64,000 bases of DNA. Origin: Bifidobacterium callitrichos DSM 23973. Lineage in GTDB: Bacteria; Actinomycetota; Actinomycetes; Actinomycetales; Bifidobacteriaceae. Positions within the stretch are counted from its first letter, which is position 1; each line of letters starts with the position of its first letter. Positions 1 through 9,053 of the stretch are shown in pieces. Where the stretch lies: assembly GCF_000741175.1 (NCBI RefSeq), contig NZ_JGYS01000003.1:124001-188000 (forward strand), in the 5' to 3' direction. Made by a program: the position numbers and the translations under genes. The notes under the pieces are model-generated. The model was not told the origin of the DNA. It searched no databases and saw only the letters and a list, made by a program, of their open reading frames with translations.

Positions 1-148
1 AGAAGCCGCGCTGTCCGGGCTTGAGCACGCAACGGCGCGGGCACAGTTCGCAGCGGGCGCGGCCGGTACCGTCGTCGAACCGCGTCTGCCAGCGGCCGAG
101 GGCCGGGCCGAAGGTGTCCTGTGGCCGCAGGTCACTCCCGCTCGGCAT
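1..148 (-). CDS. AmmeMemoRadiSam system radical SAM protein (N-terminal part, cut by window edge)
   Basis: Only the first 49 codons are present; the gene runs off the left edge. The visible peptide has a short N-terminal segment followed by a cysteine cluster of the form CELCPRRC. That is the pre-domain cysteine motif found ahead of the radical SAM CxxxCxxC motif in proteins fused to, or encoded beside, MEMO1/AMMECR1 modules. The ATG overlaps the 3' end of the upstream MEMO/AMMECR1 gene by 17 bp, so the two are translationally coupled and probably form one functional unit. Family knowledge: these radical SAM enzymes resemble pyruvate formate-lyase activating enzymes, but their substrate is not established. 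The catalytic CxxxCxxC lies outside the window, so the call rests on the cysteine motif and the neighbour. Confidence 0.72.
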   Translation of the reverse strand, partial: MPSGSDLRPQDTFGPALGRWQTRFDDGTGRARCELCPRRCVLKPGQRGF

Positions 149-1844
149 AGGCCGTCACCCCATAGCGTTCGCACTCGATCTCGCTGTGATCCCAGTCGAG
201 GCTCGGCGTGATGCCGGCCTTGGCGAGCAGATGGGAGACGAAGTCGTGCGGGTCGGGCAATTGCTCCCACACCTGCGGCAGGAACGTGGCGCGGCGTCCG
301 CGACCGTCGGCGAGGATGAGCCCGTCCTCACCGGGCTTCAGCGCGCGCTCGAGTTCCGTACGCGAGCGCACGGCGATCGGTTCGGGGCGCGAAAGCACCG
401 ACACCTCCACGTCGAGCAGCGGGTATTCGCGTGACGTCACGGGCATGAACCGCGGGTCGCGGCTGGCCGCGTCGACCGCGTGGTCGGCGACGTCCCGGCC
501 CAGCGACCGGTATGCCTCGAGCGTGCCGATGCAACCGCGCAGGTCGCCCTGTTCGGTTAGGGTGACGAAGCTCGCACCGGGTTCGTCGAGCCACGAATGG
601 CGTGCGATGATCGCATTCGGACGGTCGGCGGGGTCGTCGTCCAGTCCGAGATGTTCGCGGATGGCCGCTCGGGCGAGTTTGAGGAGCACGGTGCCGTGGT
701 CGGCGTCACGGTCGACACCGTGGCCTGCATCGTGGCCGGACGCTTCCTGCTCGGATGCGGGATCCGATCCGTTCCGCGATGCCGCATCGCGTTCCGCAGT
801 CCTCACGCCACCTGCGGATTCGCTCTCCTGCCAGATCGCAAACGACGAGTAGCCGACGACGGCCTCGTCGGGGTCGCGCATCGCGGGACGTGGCTCGCCG
901 GCGAGCGCGACCACGCCGTCGTCGCCGGAGGTGCTGCGGCCGAGCAGCCGCAGGTCGAAGGCGACGTCGTCTCCTGCGGCGCTCCCCTGCGATGCCGGAG
1001 ACGAATCGGGATGCAGCCCGCGTGTCAGCACGTCGAGCAGGCCGTTGACCGGGTATGCGCCGCACGCGCGACGCGGGTGGATGGGACCACGACGGTGCGC
1101 GATCGCGTCGATGGTCTCGTCGTCGAGTTCGCGCGCATACTCCTGCGGATGGTAGTGGGACAGGTCGGAGCTGATCACGATGACGGTTTCGGGACCGCCC
1201 CACAGGGCACGCAGCACGTCGCCGACCTCGCGCGGAGTGGCGTCGCCGGCGTTGAGCGGCACGATCTCGAGATCCGGTCCGAACACGGTCTGGAGGAACG
1301 GGATCTGCACTTCGACCGCATGCTCCTGCGCGTGCGTCGGATCGTCGACGATGAGCGCAGGGGCGGGTGCGTCCGGCAGCGCGCACATGCCGGAGCGCAA
1401 CGCGCCTCCGACATCGTCAGGCCTGTCCGCGTCATCGCCGGATAGCAGTCCCAATGCGCGACGTTCGGACGCGACGTCGATCGGCACCGTGCCGAGCGGG
1501 GTCTCGAACGCGACGGCCGACGAGCAGGCGACGCCGCGGACCGGTACACGATGCGTAGGCCCGACGATCACCGCGCGGCGGATCGTGCCGCGTCCGCGTT
1601 CGAGCAGCGCATAGGCGAGCGCCGCGGTCGTGCCGGAGTACACGTATCCGGCGTGCGGCACGATCACCGCCTTCGGGGCGCCCTGCGGCAGGGAATCGCC
1701 GTCGTTCCCGTCATCCTCCAGCTTCGCAAGCAATTCGCGCCCGTAGTCGAGCTGTCGGCTGATCATCTTCTTCAATACGACGCGATCATCGGGGTAGAAG
1801 GCTCCGGCCACCGCTGCCAGACGAACGAAATCGGCACGCACCAT
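132..1844 (-). CDS. AmmeMemoRadiSam system protein: MEMO1-AMMECR1 fusion
   Basis: A 570-residue fusion. The N-terminal ~340 residues are MEMO-like (extradiol-dioxygenase fold), with motifs VPHAGYVYSG, GPTHR, HAQEHAVEVQIPFLQ and SSDLSHYH. About 50 variable polar residues then lead into an AMMECR1 domain from roughly residue 385 to the end (FVTLTEQGDLRGCIGTLEAYRSLGRDV... SRDPRF). The start is placed at the ATG at 1844 because AGAGGTGG lies about 7 nt upstream; an in-frame ATG six codons earlier at 1862 has no such site. The gene is coupled to the radical SAM gene downstream. Family knowledge: MEMO, AMMECR1 and radical SAM proteins co-occur across bacteria and archaea, but the reaction is unknown. 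The domain assignment is secure; the biochemical role is not. Confidence 0.9.
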   Translation of the reverse strand: MVRADFVRLAAVAGAFYPDDRVVLKKMISRQLDYGRELLAKLEDDGNDGDSLPQGAPKAVIVPHAGYVYSGTTAALAYALLERGRGTIRRAVIVGPTHRVPVRGVACSSAVAFETPLGTVPIDVASERRALGLLSGDDADRPDDVGGALRSGMCALPDAPAPALIVDDPTHAQEHAVEVQIPFLQTVFGPDLEIVPLNAGDATPREVGDVLRALWGGPETVIVISSDLSHYHPQEYARELDDETIDAIAHRRGPIHPRRACGAYPVNGLLDVLTRGLHPDSSPASQGSAAGDDVAFDLRLLGRSTSGDDGVVALAGEPRPAMRDPDEAVVGYSSFAIWQESESAGGVRTAERDAASRNGSDPASEQEASGHDAGHGVDRDADHGTVLLKLARAAIREHLGLDDDPADRPNAIIARHSWLDEPGASFVTLTEQGDLRGCIGTLEAYRSLGRDVADHAVDAASRDPRFMPVTSREYPLLDVEVSVLSRPEPIAVRSRTELERALKPGEDGLILADGRGRRATFLPQVWEQLPDPHDFVSHLLAKAGITPSLDWDHSEIECERYGVTAYAERE

Positions 1845-1937
1845 AACGACCACCTCTTTCACGTCCTATGGTAGTCGTCGTTGGATGTCCGCGTCTCGCG
1901 ATCGCCTATCGCACGACGATGACCGATTCGGCTGGAC

Positions 1938-3596
1938 TCAGCTGGCGGCGCCTACTTGACCACCCTGCTGTACGGCGTCGACGCTGTCGAGACTGTAGAT
2001 CATGTCGCCGGGCTCAACAGGCTGCATGGCGCCGGCGAGGAGCGTGTCGACGGTGACGAGATGATAGCCCTTCTTCTCGAGTCCCTTGATGATCTCGGGA
2101 AAGGCCTTGGCGGTTGCCGCATTGCCGTCGTGCAGGGCGACGATCGAACCCGGGGCAGCGTCGGAGACCACGCGTTTGGCGATTGCGGAGGCCGTGGCCT
2201 TGCCGTCCCAGTCGCCGGAGTCGACGCTCCACATGATCATCGATTGGTTGTTGGCTTTCGCGGCGGCGCGCAGGGCGTCGCTCCAGGCACCGTCCGGCGG
2301 GCGGAACAGGGTGACGGGTTTGCCTGAGGCCTGCGAGATCACGTCGTCGGTGTCCTTGAACCATTTGGCAAGTTGGTCGGCGCTCATCGCATGCATCTGC
2401 GTGTGCCGCCATGAGATCGATCCGACGGAGTGTCCTTCGGCGATCATGCGTTTGACGAGGGACACGTTGGAGCCGTTGACGAACTGGCCCTGCAGGAAGA
2501 ACGTGGCGGGTACCTTGGCCCGTTTGAGCTCGTCGAGGATCTTCGGCGTGCGCTGCTTGTTGGGGCCGTCATCGAAGGTCAGGGCCACGCAATTGATGAA
2601 ATGGCAGTCGAGCGGCATGGCGGCAATAACCTTGTCCGTGGCGTCGGAGAGCGGTCCGGTCGCGTTCGCAATGGTCGCCGCGTCGGTGGTGGACGTGGTG
2701 TCGAGCGTATGCTGCGCCGCGTCGATGGTCTGCTTGAGTACGGCGCGCAGGGCGTTGTCGGCCTTGCCGTCGGATCGCGTATAGGCGGTGCGCGCCTTGT
2801 CGAGGAGCGTGTCAAGTCGTGCACGCGCGTCCCTGACGGTCAGACCATCGAGAATGCCCTGCAGGGTCTGCATGTCGTACGGCATGGAGATGAGGGCCGT
2901 GTCCATCTGGGTGTCGGCGATGCCGTACCGGTCGGACAGGTCGTCCAGCGCCGCGGTGGACATGTCGTCCGTGCAGTCGGCGGCGGCGAGCGCCGTGAAG
3001 TCGATGCCGTCCGTACGGTTCACCTGTTGCTGGAGTCGTTCGCGGGTCTCGCTGTCGTCGAATCCCTTGGTTTTGTCGAGCAGCGTCTTCGATGTGGCGA
3101 GGGTCGGTGTGAACGTGGTGGCGGTCTCCGTGTACGCGCGGCGGGAGGCGCGGCATCCGGCGAGTGCGCTTTCATGCGCGTGACGCTGCGACGTCAGTAC
3201 CGAACTCGTGACCGTCCACCCGGCGAACACCAGTCCCGCCGCGAACAACGCGATCACCGCGACGACGATCGGCGTGCGCAGGCGACGCACATCGGCGTGG
3301 CGTCTCCCAGCGCCGCTCCCGGCATCGCTCTGTGAGGAGCTCTCAGAGAAGTCTCCGCGCCCAGGCTTCGCGGCCGCGTAAAGGTCGTCCTCCATCGACT
3401 CGCTCGATTCATCAACAGACTCGTCAGAATGGGACAGATTGTCCAGAAGAGTCGGATCATCGATCTCGTCACCGTAGGCAGAGTCACGACCATTATCGCC
3501 ATTTCGCGCCGTCCGATTCCCCGTCATAGCATCTGGCCTTTCAGAGTCCGCACCAATCGTCTCGTCATACGATCCCCGCCTCTCCGTTCTAAGCAT
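1938..3596 (-). CDS. Membrane-anchored polysaccharide deacetylase (NodB/CE4 family)
   Basis: A 552-residue protein. The first ~100 residues are acidic, Ser/Asp-rich and probably cytoplasmic. One transmembrane helix follows (IVVAVIALFAAGLVFAGWTV, near 105-130), then a ~190-residue extracytoplasmic helical region, then a C-terminal NodB domain. Visible CE4 motifs are TFDDGPN (D342/D343), RHTQMH, RPPDG and ALHDGN, so the metal triad and the catalytic base are present. This fits N- or O-deacetylation of a cell-wall or surface glycan outside the membrane. The start has a strong AAGGAAAGGAG site 4 nt upstream. It lies directly downstream of the histidine kinase gene on the same strand, with a short gap, so it may belong to the same transcription unit; that is inference. 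The substrate (peptidoglycan or other glycan) is unknown. Confidence 0.88.
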   Translation of the reverse strand: MLRTERRGSYDETIGADSERPDAMTGNRTARNGDNGRDSAYGDEIDDPTLLDNLSHSDESVDESSESMEDDLYAAAKPGRGDFSESSSQSDAGSGAGRRHADVRRLRTPIVVAVIALFAAGLVFAGWTVTSSVLTSQRHAHESALAGCRASRRAYTETATTFTPTLATSKTLLDKTKGFDDSETRERLQQQVNRTDGIDFTALAAADCTDDMSTAALDDLSDRYGIADTQMDTALISMPYDMQTLQGILDGLTVRDARARLDTLLDKARTAYTRSDGKADNALRAVLKQTIDAAQHTLDTTSTTDAATIANATGPLSDATDKVIAAMPLDCHFINCVALTFDDGPNKQRTPKILDELKRAKVPATFFLQGQFVNGSNVSLVKRMIAEGHSVGSISWRHTQMHAMSADQLAKWFKDTDDVISQASGKPVTLFRPPDGAWSDALRAAAKANNQSMIMWSVDSGDWDGKATASAIAKRVVSDAAPGSIVALHDGNAATAKAFPEIIKGLEKKGYHLVTVDTLLAGAMQPVEPGDMIYSLDSVDAVQQGGQVGAAS

Positions 3597-3623
3597 AGAC
3601 TCCTTTCCTTACGGGAGCATGCA

Positions 3624-4775
3624 TCAGTCAGGTAGCTGACGAGAGCAACCAACGGAATTCAGCGGGATGGTCACCTTGACATGCCAACGGCCATCTTCGA
3701 CAGAATACTGCACACTGCCTCCCAGCATAGACAATTTTGACTGCATCGATTTCAACCCAGTCCCCAATCCGAAGGATCGAACTTCGCTCTTCTTAGTGGA
3801 AATAGCATTGGAACTGCAGATAGTGAGACATTCCCCTTCATCAACAATCTTCAAATCATATGCACCACTACTCACAATACAGTATTTTTCAATGTTTACA
3901 TACAACTCCTTGAGTACATCAAGGGTCACATCAGGATATATGACATCGTGCTTTCTAACACTATTGAAGACAGATTTACCCACATATCCCATGTCATGAA
4001 GATAGGTGTCGGATTCAACTAGAAAGTGACTGATACTATCAGAATTCAGCATTCCCGTTTTTGGGAGATGAGGATCACTTTCATCTACAAGCAGATTCAT
4101 GACACGATGCGTGTTGAGCAAAGCTTTTTGAGCGCACAACTCAACGGCAGCAACACTCTTCGCATCCATTTCACCAGAGCTATCATCATGTGAGCGTCCA
4201 CACATGAGAATAATCGAAGATAACTCATTGGTCACCTTATCATGAAGTGCTTCAGACATATATATTCTGTACATGAGGTTTCGTGATCTGACTTGTTTAA
4301 CCAAGTCATTGTTGTCCAAACGAATACGAAGAATAGCCCTTCCGATACAAAAGAAGATTATGCATAGATATATGACAGACATAATCTGTTGTATATCATG
4401 GTGAAGCCAATACTCGGACAATAAAAGCATCGAACACAAGACCAAAAGAACACAAGATGACCATACTACTGGCAAAATATATGCAAGAAAGCAGATCGCA
4501 ATCAGCACACCCAATGCCTGAAGGGTATACAAATCATTCGGCAGAAAAGCAACCACAACGCGCAACACGACAAGCAGCAGACTTGCCACACATGGCAAAA
4601 CAGCGAATAGTGCAATGAGTAGAATATATACCGCAAGAAATAAAACAATATCAACAGGCAGTGCAAACGAAAAATATCCAGAACCATATATTTGGATAAT
4701 GCTGTAGCACAACACAGCAAAGGAAACAACCATCGTCCATTTATGACGACGAACCGCCGTCTTGATCTTATCCAC
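3624..4775 (-). CDS. Membrane sensor histidine kinase (HisKA_3/LiaS-like)
   Basis: 383 residues with about six hydrophobic helices in the first 150 residues and almost no extracytoplasmic loop, suggesting sensing within the membrane. An H-box-like segment follows, EALHDKVTNELSSI, with H178 as the likely phosphoacceptor. The C-terminal ATPase region contains GLGTGLKSM and LGGSVQYS, but the classical DxGxG box is weak or absent, so it is a diverged HATPase_c. It is followed by the polysaccharide deacetylase and preceded, 12 bp away, by a NarL-type response regulator, forming a two-component pair. Base composition is clearly more AT-rich than the flanks (for example runs such as aaatatatgcaagaaa), suggesting relatively recent acquisition. 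The signal is unknown. Confidence 0.8.
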   Translation of the reverse strand: MDKIKTAVRRHKWTMVVSFAVLCYSIIQIYGSGYFSFALPVDIVLFLAVYILLIALFAVLPCVASLLLVVLRVVVAFLPNDLYTLQALGVLIAICFLAYILPVVWSSCVLLVLCSMLLLSEYWLHHDIQQIMSVIYLCIIFFCIGRAILRIRLDNNDLVKQVRSRNLMYRIYMSEALHDKVTNELSSIILMCGRSHDDSSGEMDAKSVAAVELCAQKALLNTHRVMNLLVDESDPHLPKTGMLNSDSISHFLVESDTYLHDMGYVGKSVFNSVRKHDVIYPDVTLDVLKELYVNIEKYCIVSSGAYDLKIVDEGECLTICSSNAISTKKSEVRSFGLGTGLKSMQSKLSMLGGSVQYSVEDGRWHVKVTIPLNSVGCSRQLPD

Positions 4776-4787
4776 GATAGATCACCT

Positions 4788-5534
4788 CTATGAATTAATC
4801 GACAACCATGTAACCACCGCTTGTATCAAAGTCTTCGATTTCAGCTTTCTCCTCGCCCGTAATGAATAAGTCCGAACGCTAGTGGAGGATATTCCAATTT
4901 CTCTAGCAATATCATTTTGAGTCATTCCTTCGGCGGACAGACGAAGAACCATCTCTTCCATATAGTTAAGACAAGATTTGTCCTTATATTTACGCGAATG
5001 GCGCATGTCATAACTATCCGAAGCCGACTTGAACCATTCTTGAGGAGCAGGAGGACGATCGTCATCTCCGCTTTCTTGCGATGAAATAGTTATCCCATCA
5101 GCACCAGTCACTTCAGACATGTCCCTGAACGTCGATACGGACATTGCACTCCCGTCATGCACTTCATGCAATACCGGTATCAAGTATCTGTAATCGCTTT
5201 TGTGTATCAACCCCTGAGCTCCGGCCATAATCGCTCTGTAATAATATCTCCGAAGCGGATAAGATGTTATTATTACCACAGAAACAGATGAATTCACCTC
5301 CCTCAATCTTCGGCATAAACTTATACCCGACGAATCACCAAGTTCAGCATCAATCAATATAACATCAGGCCAAACGTGTTCATCAAGGCATTTACCTATC
5401 AATGCTTCCCCGGAATCAAGCAGCCACAATATATGACATTCATGATCCTTTGAAACCATCTGTCCTAGGACACTGAGAGACATGTGATCATTATCAACTA
5501 TTCCTACTTTAATCCCGATCACCCGCCCATTCAA
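4788..5534 (-). CDS. NarL/LuxR-family response regulator
   Basis: 248 residues. The N-terminal receiver domain has the acidic pocket VDND (D14, D16), phosphoacceptor D62 in VILIDAELG, the switch region VVIITSYP and K112 in LIHKSD. A linker from about 135 to 185 is polar and low in complexity. The C-terminal LuxR HTH (about 185-245) reads EEMVLRLSAEGMTQNDIAREIGISSTSV, a typical GerE-type helix-turn-helix. It lies 12 bp upstream of the histidine kinase and is presumably its partner. Like the kinase it is AT-rich compared with the surrounding chromosome. Bacteriocin or cell-envelope regulation is common for this class, but nothing in the sequence shows the target beyond the downstream polysaccharide deacetylase. 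Confidence 0.87.
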   Translation of the reverse strand: MNGRVIGIKVGIVDNDHMSLSVLGQMVSKDHECHILWLLDSGEALIGKCLDEHVWPDVILIDAELGDSSGISLCRRLREVNSSVSVVIITSYPLRRYYYRAIMAGAQGLIHKSDYRYLIPVLHEVHDGSAMSVSTFRDMSEVTGADGITISSQESGDDDRPPAPQEWFKSASDSYDMRHSRKYKDKSCLNYMEEMVLRLSAEGMTQNDIAREIGISSTSVRTYSLRARRKLKSKTLIQAVVTWLSINS

Positions 5535-5959
5535 TCAATCTCACAATGCCGTGAGGCAGACTCGTTTTTAGCCTCACGATACATTCCATTCGACCATAAT
5601 AATAGCATGCTTTAAATATGCTACATCATAAACTCTTTTCACGTAGTTTTCGTCTGATCTCTTTGACGTTTTTCATTGTATAGCTTCCAACACATCTTCG
5701 CACTTGTTTCAGATGCAATTGTCAACGTTTGTTATACATCAACAATTGATTCCACGTGACATGGTCTTGTCTGCACGGCGTCCCATATCCGCTCAGGTAC
5801 GGACGTATGCGGAACTCAGCGTAAAGACCACTGAGAATCGTGCTGAGTCCTCGGGATTTGCGGGACCCAGCACGATTTCGACCAATTTCGGCGCTGAATC
5901 CCTCATATCGCTCCATCCGGCAACCGTCACGGTATGACGGCCGCATCGGACGCATCGCG
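5535..5959. other. Intergenic region of the two-component system, with one strong hairpin
   Basis: No convincing gene. The part next to the response regulator (5535-5700) is AT-rich and presumably holds its promoter. At 5836-5877 there is a long hairpin: arms AATCGTGCTG and CAGCACGATT enclose a second GTCC/GGAC pairing. It looks like a transcription terminator, though no clear T-tract follows it. Short open frames on both strands here (about 77 codons) overlap the hairpin and show no domain or ribosome-binding site. Confidence 0.5.
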
Positions 5960-6178
5960 TCACTGCTGATGACGTTCGTCCACGTATTCGAGGATGTCTC
6001 CGGGCTGGCAGTCGAGCGCGCGGCAGATGCCGTCGAGCGTGGTGAAACGCACCGCCTTGGCCCGCTCGTTCTTGAGCACGGAGACGTTGGCGGGCGTGAT
6101 GCCCACGCGCTCGGCGAGCTCGTTGACGCTCATACGCCGTTTGGCGAGCATGACGTCGAGGTTCACGCGGATGGCCAT
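5960..6178 (-). CDS. Small Cro/C1-type HTH regulator paired with a DUF2975 protein
   Basis: 72 residues, almost entirely a helix-turn-helix domain (LDVMLAKRRMSVNELAERVGITPANVSVLKNERAKAVRF) with the YozG-like ending LDCQPGDILEYV. AGGTGATTT lies just upstream of the ATG, and the gene starts 1 bp after the stop of the DUF2975 membrane protein, so the two are co-transcribed. Family knowledge: YozG-type regulators are regularly encoded with a four-helix DUF2975 membrane protein. The function of the pair is poorly defined; membrane-linked autoregulation is the usual guess. Confidence 0.85.
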   Translation of the reverse strand: MAIRVNLDVMLAKRRMSVNELAERVGITPANVSVLKNERAKAVRFTTLDGICRALDCQPGDILEYVDERHQQ

Positions 6179-6179
6179 G

Positions 6180-6731
6180 TCAAATCACCTCCGCGAGTTC
6201 GCTGCGCTGGGCGATGGCGGTCACCAGCAGCGAACGCATGACAATGAGCAGCAGTATGAACGCGGCGATGAGCAGCAACGCCCCAAGACACGCCATCCCC
6301 AACGCGGCGGATCCCATGGCCAGATCCACGTATTGCCCGCTGGAGGGATCGTGATACGGGAATTGGGCGATGGACCCATAGAGCAGCACGAAGACGACGA
6401 TCGCGGCCTCGGCGAGCGCGCACACGATGATGGCGTTCGTCCATGTGACGGCCTTGCCGGAGAAGACGTCACGCCGCTTCACCAGGGTGAGCAGACGCCA
6501 TAGGGGCACCAGCGCAGCCTCGAAGCACAGGACTCCGAAGATTCCGGCGATGGCATACGGCCATCGGGCGGGCGCGAACTCGGGATACACCTGAATGAAG
6601 TCGCCCGAGGCGACGACCAGTACATACTGCCCCCACAGGCAACCGATCTCGATAACCACGATCAGCCCTTTGAGCACCGCTATGGCGGTGGGATGGTATT
6701 CGGGCCATATCTCGTTCGACATGTCAGCCAT
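6180..6731 (-). CDS. DUF2975 family membrane protein
   Basis: 183 residues with four predicted transmembrane helices (about 17-40, 60-85, 105-130 and 150-175). It matches the usual size and four-helix plan of DUF2975. It is followed after 1 bp by a Cro/C1-type HTH gene, the conserved partnership for this family. The start used is the first ATG; an internal ATG at codon 4 is equally possible. No enzymatic motif is visible. Confidence 0.75.
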   Translation of the reverse strand: MADMSNEIWPEYHPTAIAVLKGLIVVIEIGCLWGQYVLVVASGDFIQVYPEFAPARWPYAIAGIFGVLCFEAALVPLWRLLTLVKRRDVFSGKAVTWTNAIIVCALAEAAIVVFVLLYGSIAQFPYHDPSSGQYVDLAMGSAALGMACLGALLLIAAFILLLIVMRSLLVTAIAQRSELAEVI

Positions 6732-6891
6732 GGTTCACTCCCTTGCCGTTTCGCCGACCGCCGGACGACGCTTCGCCGGCAATCATGCAGTACATAGCGA
6801 TTATCGCCATACAGTACGATTGCATTGCATTTCGATAATACTATATCGTTTTTCAATATGCGACATCCCGAATCCCCCCAACAATAGGACG

Positions 6892-8300
6892 CTAGAACAG
6901 AGACTCTTGGGCGAATTCGTCGTCGGCAGCGGACGCGAGCGCCGACGGCTTGAACGCGCCGGCGCCCTGGTCGGCGAGCAGGTCGGATGCGGCGGCGGAC
7001 GCCTCGCGCAGATCGCCGTCGAGCATGACGGCGTCGGGTGAGACGAGGAACATGCGGTTGTTGACGCCCTCCAGATACAGTCCGTCCAGCGATTCGACGC
7101 GGGAGAGCGCCACGTACCCCATGCCGGGCGCGAACGTGCGCCTCAGATCCATGACCGCGCGATCGAGCGTCATGCCCTGCGACTTGTGGATGGTGATGCC
7201 CCATGCGCAGCGCAGCGGCACCTGCGAAACGGAGGCGAGCACCTCGTCGCCGTCCATCATCTCCCATGTAGCCTGTTTCATCGTGACGATGTTGCCGTTC
7301 TCGAATTCGACGATCGGCCAGCCGCCCTTGTTGTCGGCGGCGAATCCGCGCACCGTGCCGAGCGATCCGTTGACGAACTGGCGGTCGGTGTCGTTGCGCA
7401 GGGCCATGACGGCCGCCCCCTCCTTGAGCACAAGCTGTTCGGGGGCGAGCATGTTGCGTTTGAGCCGGTCGACGAGGTTCGCGGGACCCGCCTGTTCGGC
7501 GTGGAACGTGTGCTGCTCGGCGTTGATCCGCGCGAGTTTCACGTCATTGAGATTGTCGGCCTGACGGTTGACGGGAAACAGGTGGACGGCCACCTCGCCT
7601 TCGGCCGGCCGGACGCCGAGGCGGGTGACGAGGAGGTCGCGGTCCGCGTCGCTGACGCATCCGGAGCGGATGTCGCTCAGCACGCCGAGCAGCTTGCCGT
7701 CGTCCTGACGATGCTGTTCGGTCAGGTAGCAGACGGCCGGATCGAGTTCGGCCCAGACGAGCGATTCGGTGACGAACCTTCCGGGTTGAGTCCGGCGCGC
7801 GCATACCGTTCACGCGAGGCGATGAATTCGGGGCGCACCGGCAGCACGTCGCGGTCGCGTCCGGAGACGGAGACCGGCGGCAGCTGGAAGAAGTCTCCGG
7901 AGATCACCACCTGCAGACCGCCGAAGGGGCGCGGATCGTGCCGGACCTGACGGCACACCTGATCGACCATGTCGAACAGCCAGGCGTGCAGCATCGACAC
8001 CTCGTCGATGACGAGGATGTCGGCGGCCTGGATTCGGCGGCGGCGCCGGGTTCTGATGGTCTTGAGCAGGCTTGCGGTGAGCACGTTAGCGAGACCGATG
8101 CCGCTCCACGAGTGGATGGTCTGGCCGTCGATGTGCGTCGAGGCGATGCCGGTGGAGGCGGTGACGGCCACGTCGGCACCGTCTGCGCGCGCACCGCGGA
8201 TGAACTCGTTGAGCACGTACGTCTTGCCGGCGCCGGGCGCACCCGTCAGAAACACGTTCGCCCCGGCATTCAGAATCGCCAACGCCTCGCTCTGCCGCAT
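6892..8300 (-). pseudogene. PIF1/RecD-like DNA helicase, interrupted by a single-base frameshift
   Basis: The N-terminal frame (8300 to about 7778) encodes a helicase core with Walker A GAPGAGKT, the TGIAS motif, Walker B VIDEVSML and GDFFQLPP, typical of PIF1-type superfamily 1B helicases. The frame then breaks: the sequence reads LNPEG and shifts. From about 7775 the other frame continues smoothly as FVTESLVWAELDPAVCYLTEQHRQDDGKLL and on to the C-terminal helicase motifs (GITIHKSQGMTLDRAV, GYVALSRV). Adding one base near 7774-7779 (GGTTC to GGTTTC) restores one 469-residue ORF. Either the gene is a recent pseudogene or the assembly lacks one T. PIF1-like helicases act on replication and repair substrates such as G-quadruplexes. 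Confidence 0.85.
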
Positions 8301-8323
8301 CGATCAGCCCCTCGGAGACGGTC

Positions 8324-8974
8324 TCACTGGTTGTTCAGGCTGGTCGCGACGATCTCGTCGCGGATGCGCGCGGCTTCGGCGGCGTCCGGCCCGGGGGCGG
8401 CGGCCATGACGGCCGCACGGTAGTAACGCAGTTCGTCGAGCGATTCGATGATGTCCGCGAGCGCGCGGTGGCCGCCGTTCTTCGGCGGGCGGTTCTCGTA
8501 CACGGCCGGGTACCAGCGGCGAGCGAGTTCCTTGAGGGTGCTCACGTCGATGCTGCGGTAGTGCAGGTGGCTCATGAGGTTCGGCATGTAGTGGTCGAGG
8601 AACTTCTTGTCGGAGCCGATGGTGTTGCCGGCGAGCAGCGGGCGCACGCCGTCCGGGGTGAAGCGCGCCACGTACTCGGTGACCTTCTGCTCGGCCTCCT
8701 CGAGCGTGAGACCGTGCTCCCACTCGTTGATGAGTCCGGAGCGTGTGTGCATCTGGCGCACGAAGTCGTTCATGTGATCCACGGCCTTCCGGCTCGGCTT
8801 GATGACGTAGTCGACCCCCTCGTCCAGCACGTTCAGGTCGAAGTCGGTGGGCACGACCGACACTTCGACGAGCTCGTCGCCGCCGAAGATGTCGAGTCCG
8901 GTCATCTCGCAGTCGATCCAGATGAGGCGCGAATCCTTCGCGCTGTAGGTTTCGGCGTCATGTGCGTCAACCAT
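8324..8974 (-). CDS. orn: Oligoribonuclease
   Basis: 216 residues, the usual Orn length. This DEDDh 3'-5' exonuclease degrades 2-5 nt RNA (nanoRNA) left by mRNA decay, and pGpG from c-di-GMP turnover. The Exo I motif is [12 protein letters not shown] (D21, E23). Further conserved segments are [17 protein letters not shown] and [17 protein letters not shown], and the Exo III region includes HRALADI. AAAGAGGGACGACA precedes the ATG. It lies 23 bp upstream of the PIF1-like helicase on the same strand, so they may be co-transcribed. Confidence 0.95.
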   Translation of the reverse strand: MVDAHDAETYSAKDSRLIWIDCEMTGLDIFGGDELVEVSVVPTDFDLNVLDEGVDYVIKPSRKAVDHMNDFVRQMHTRSGLINEWEHGLTLEEAEQKVTEYVARFTPDGVRPLLAGNTIGSDKKFLDHYMPNLMSHLHYRSIDVSTLKELARRWYPAVYENRPPKNGGHRALADIIESLDELRYYRAAVMAAAPGPDAAEAARIRDEIVATSLNNQ

Positions 8975-9053
8975 TGTCGTCCCTCTTTCGTCATCGTTCG
9001 TCTTGGAAAAGAACAGTTCAGACTATACCCGGCAGGGGACGCGTAGACGCGGA

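Noticed and set aside
5704..5955. Two overlapping 77-codon open frames on opposite strands
   Set aside because: They cross a long hairpin and have no ribosome-binding site or domain; treated as non-coding.
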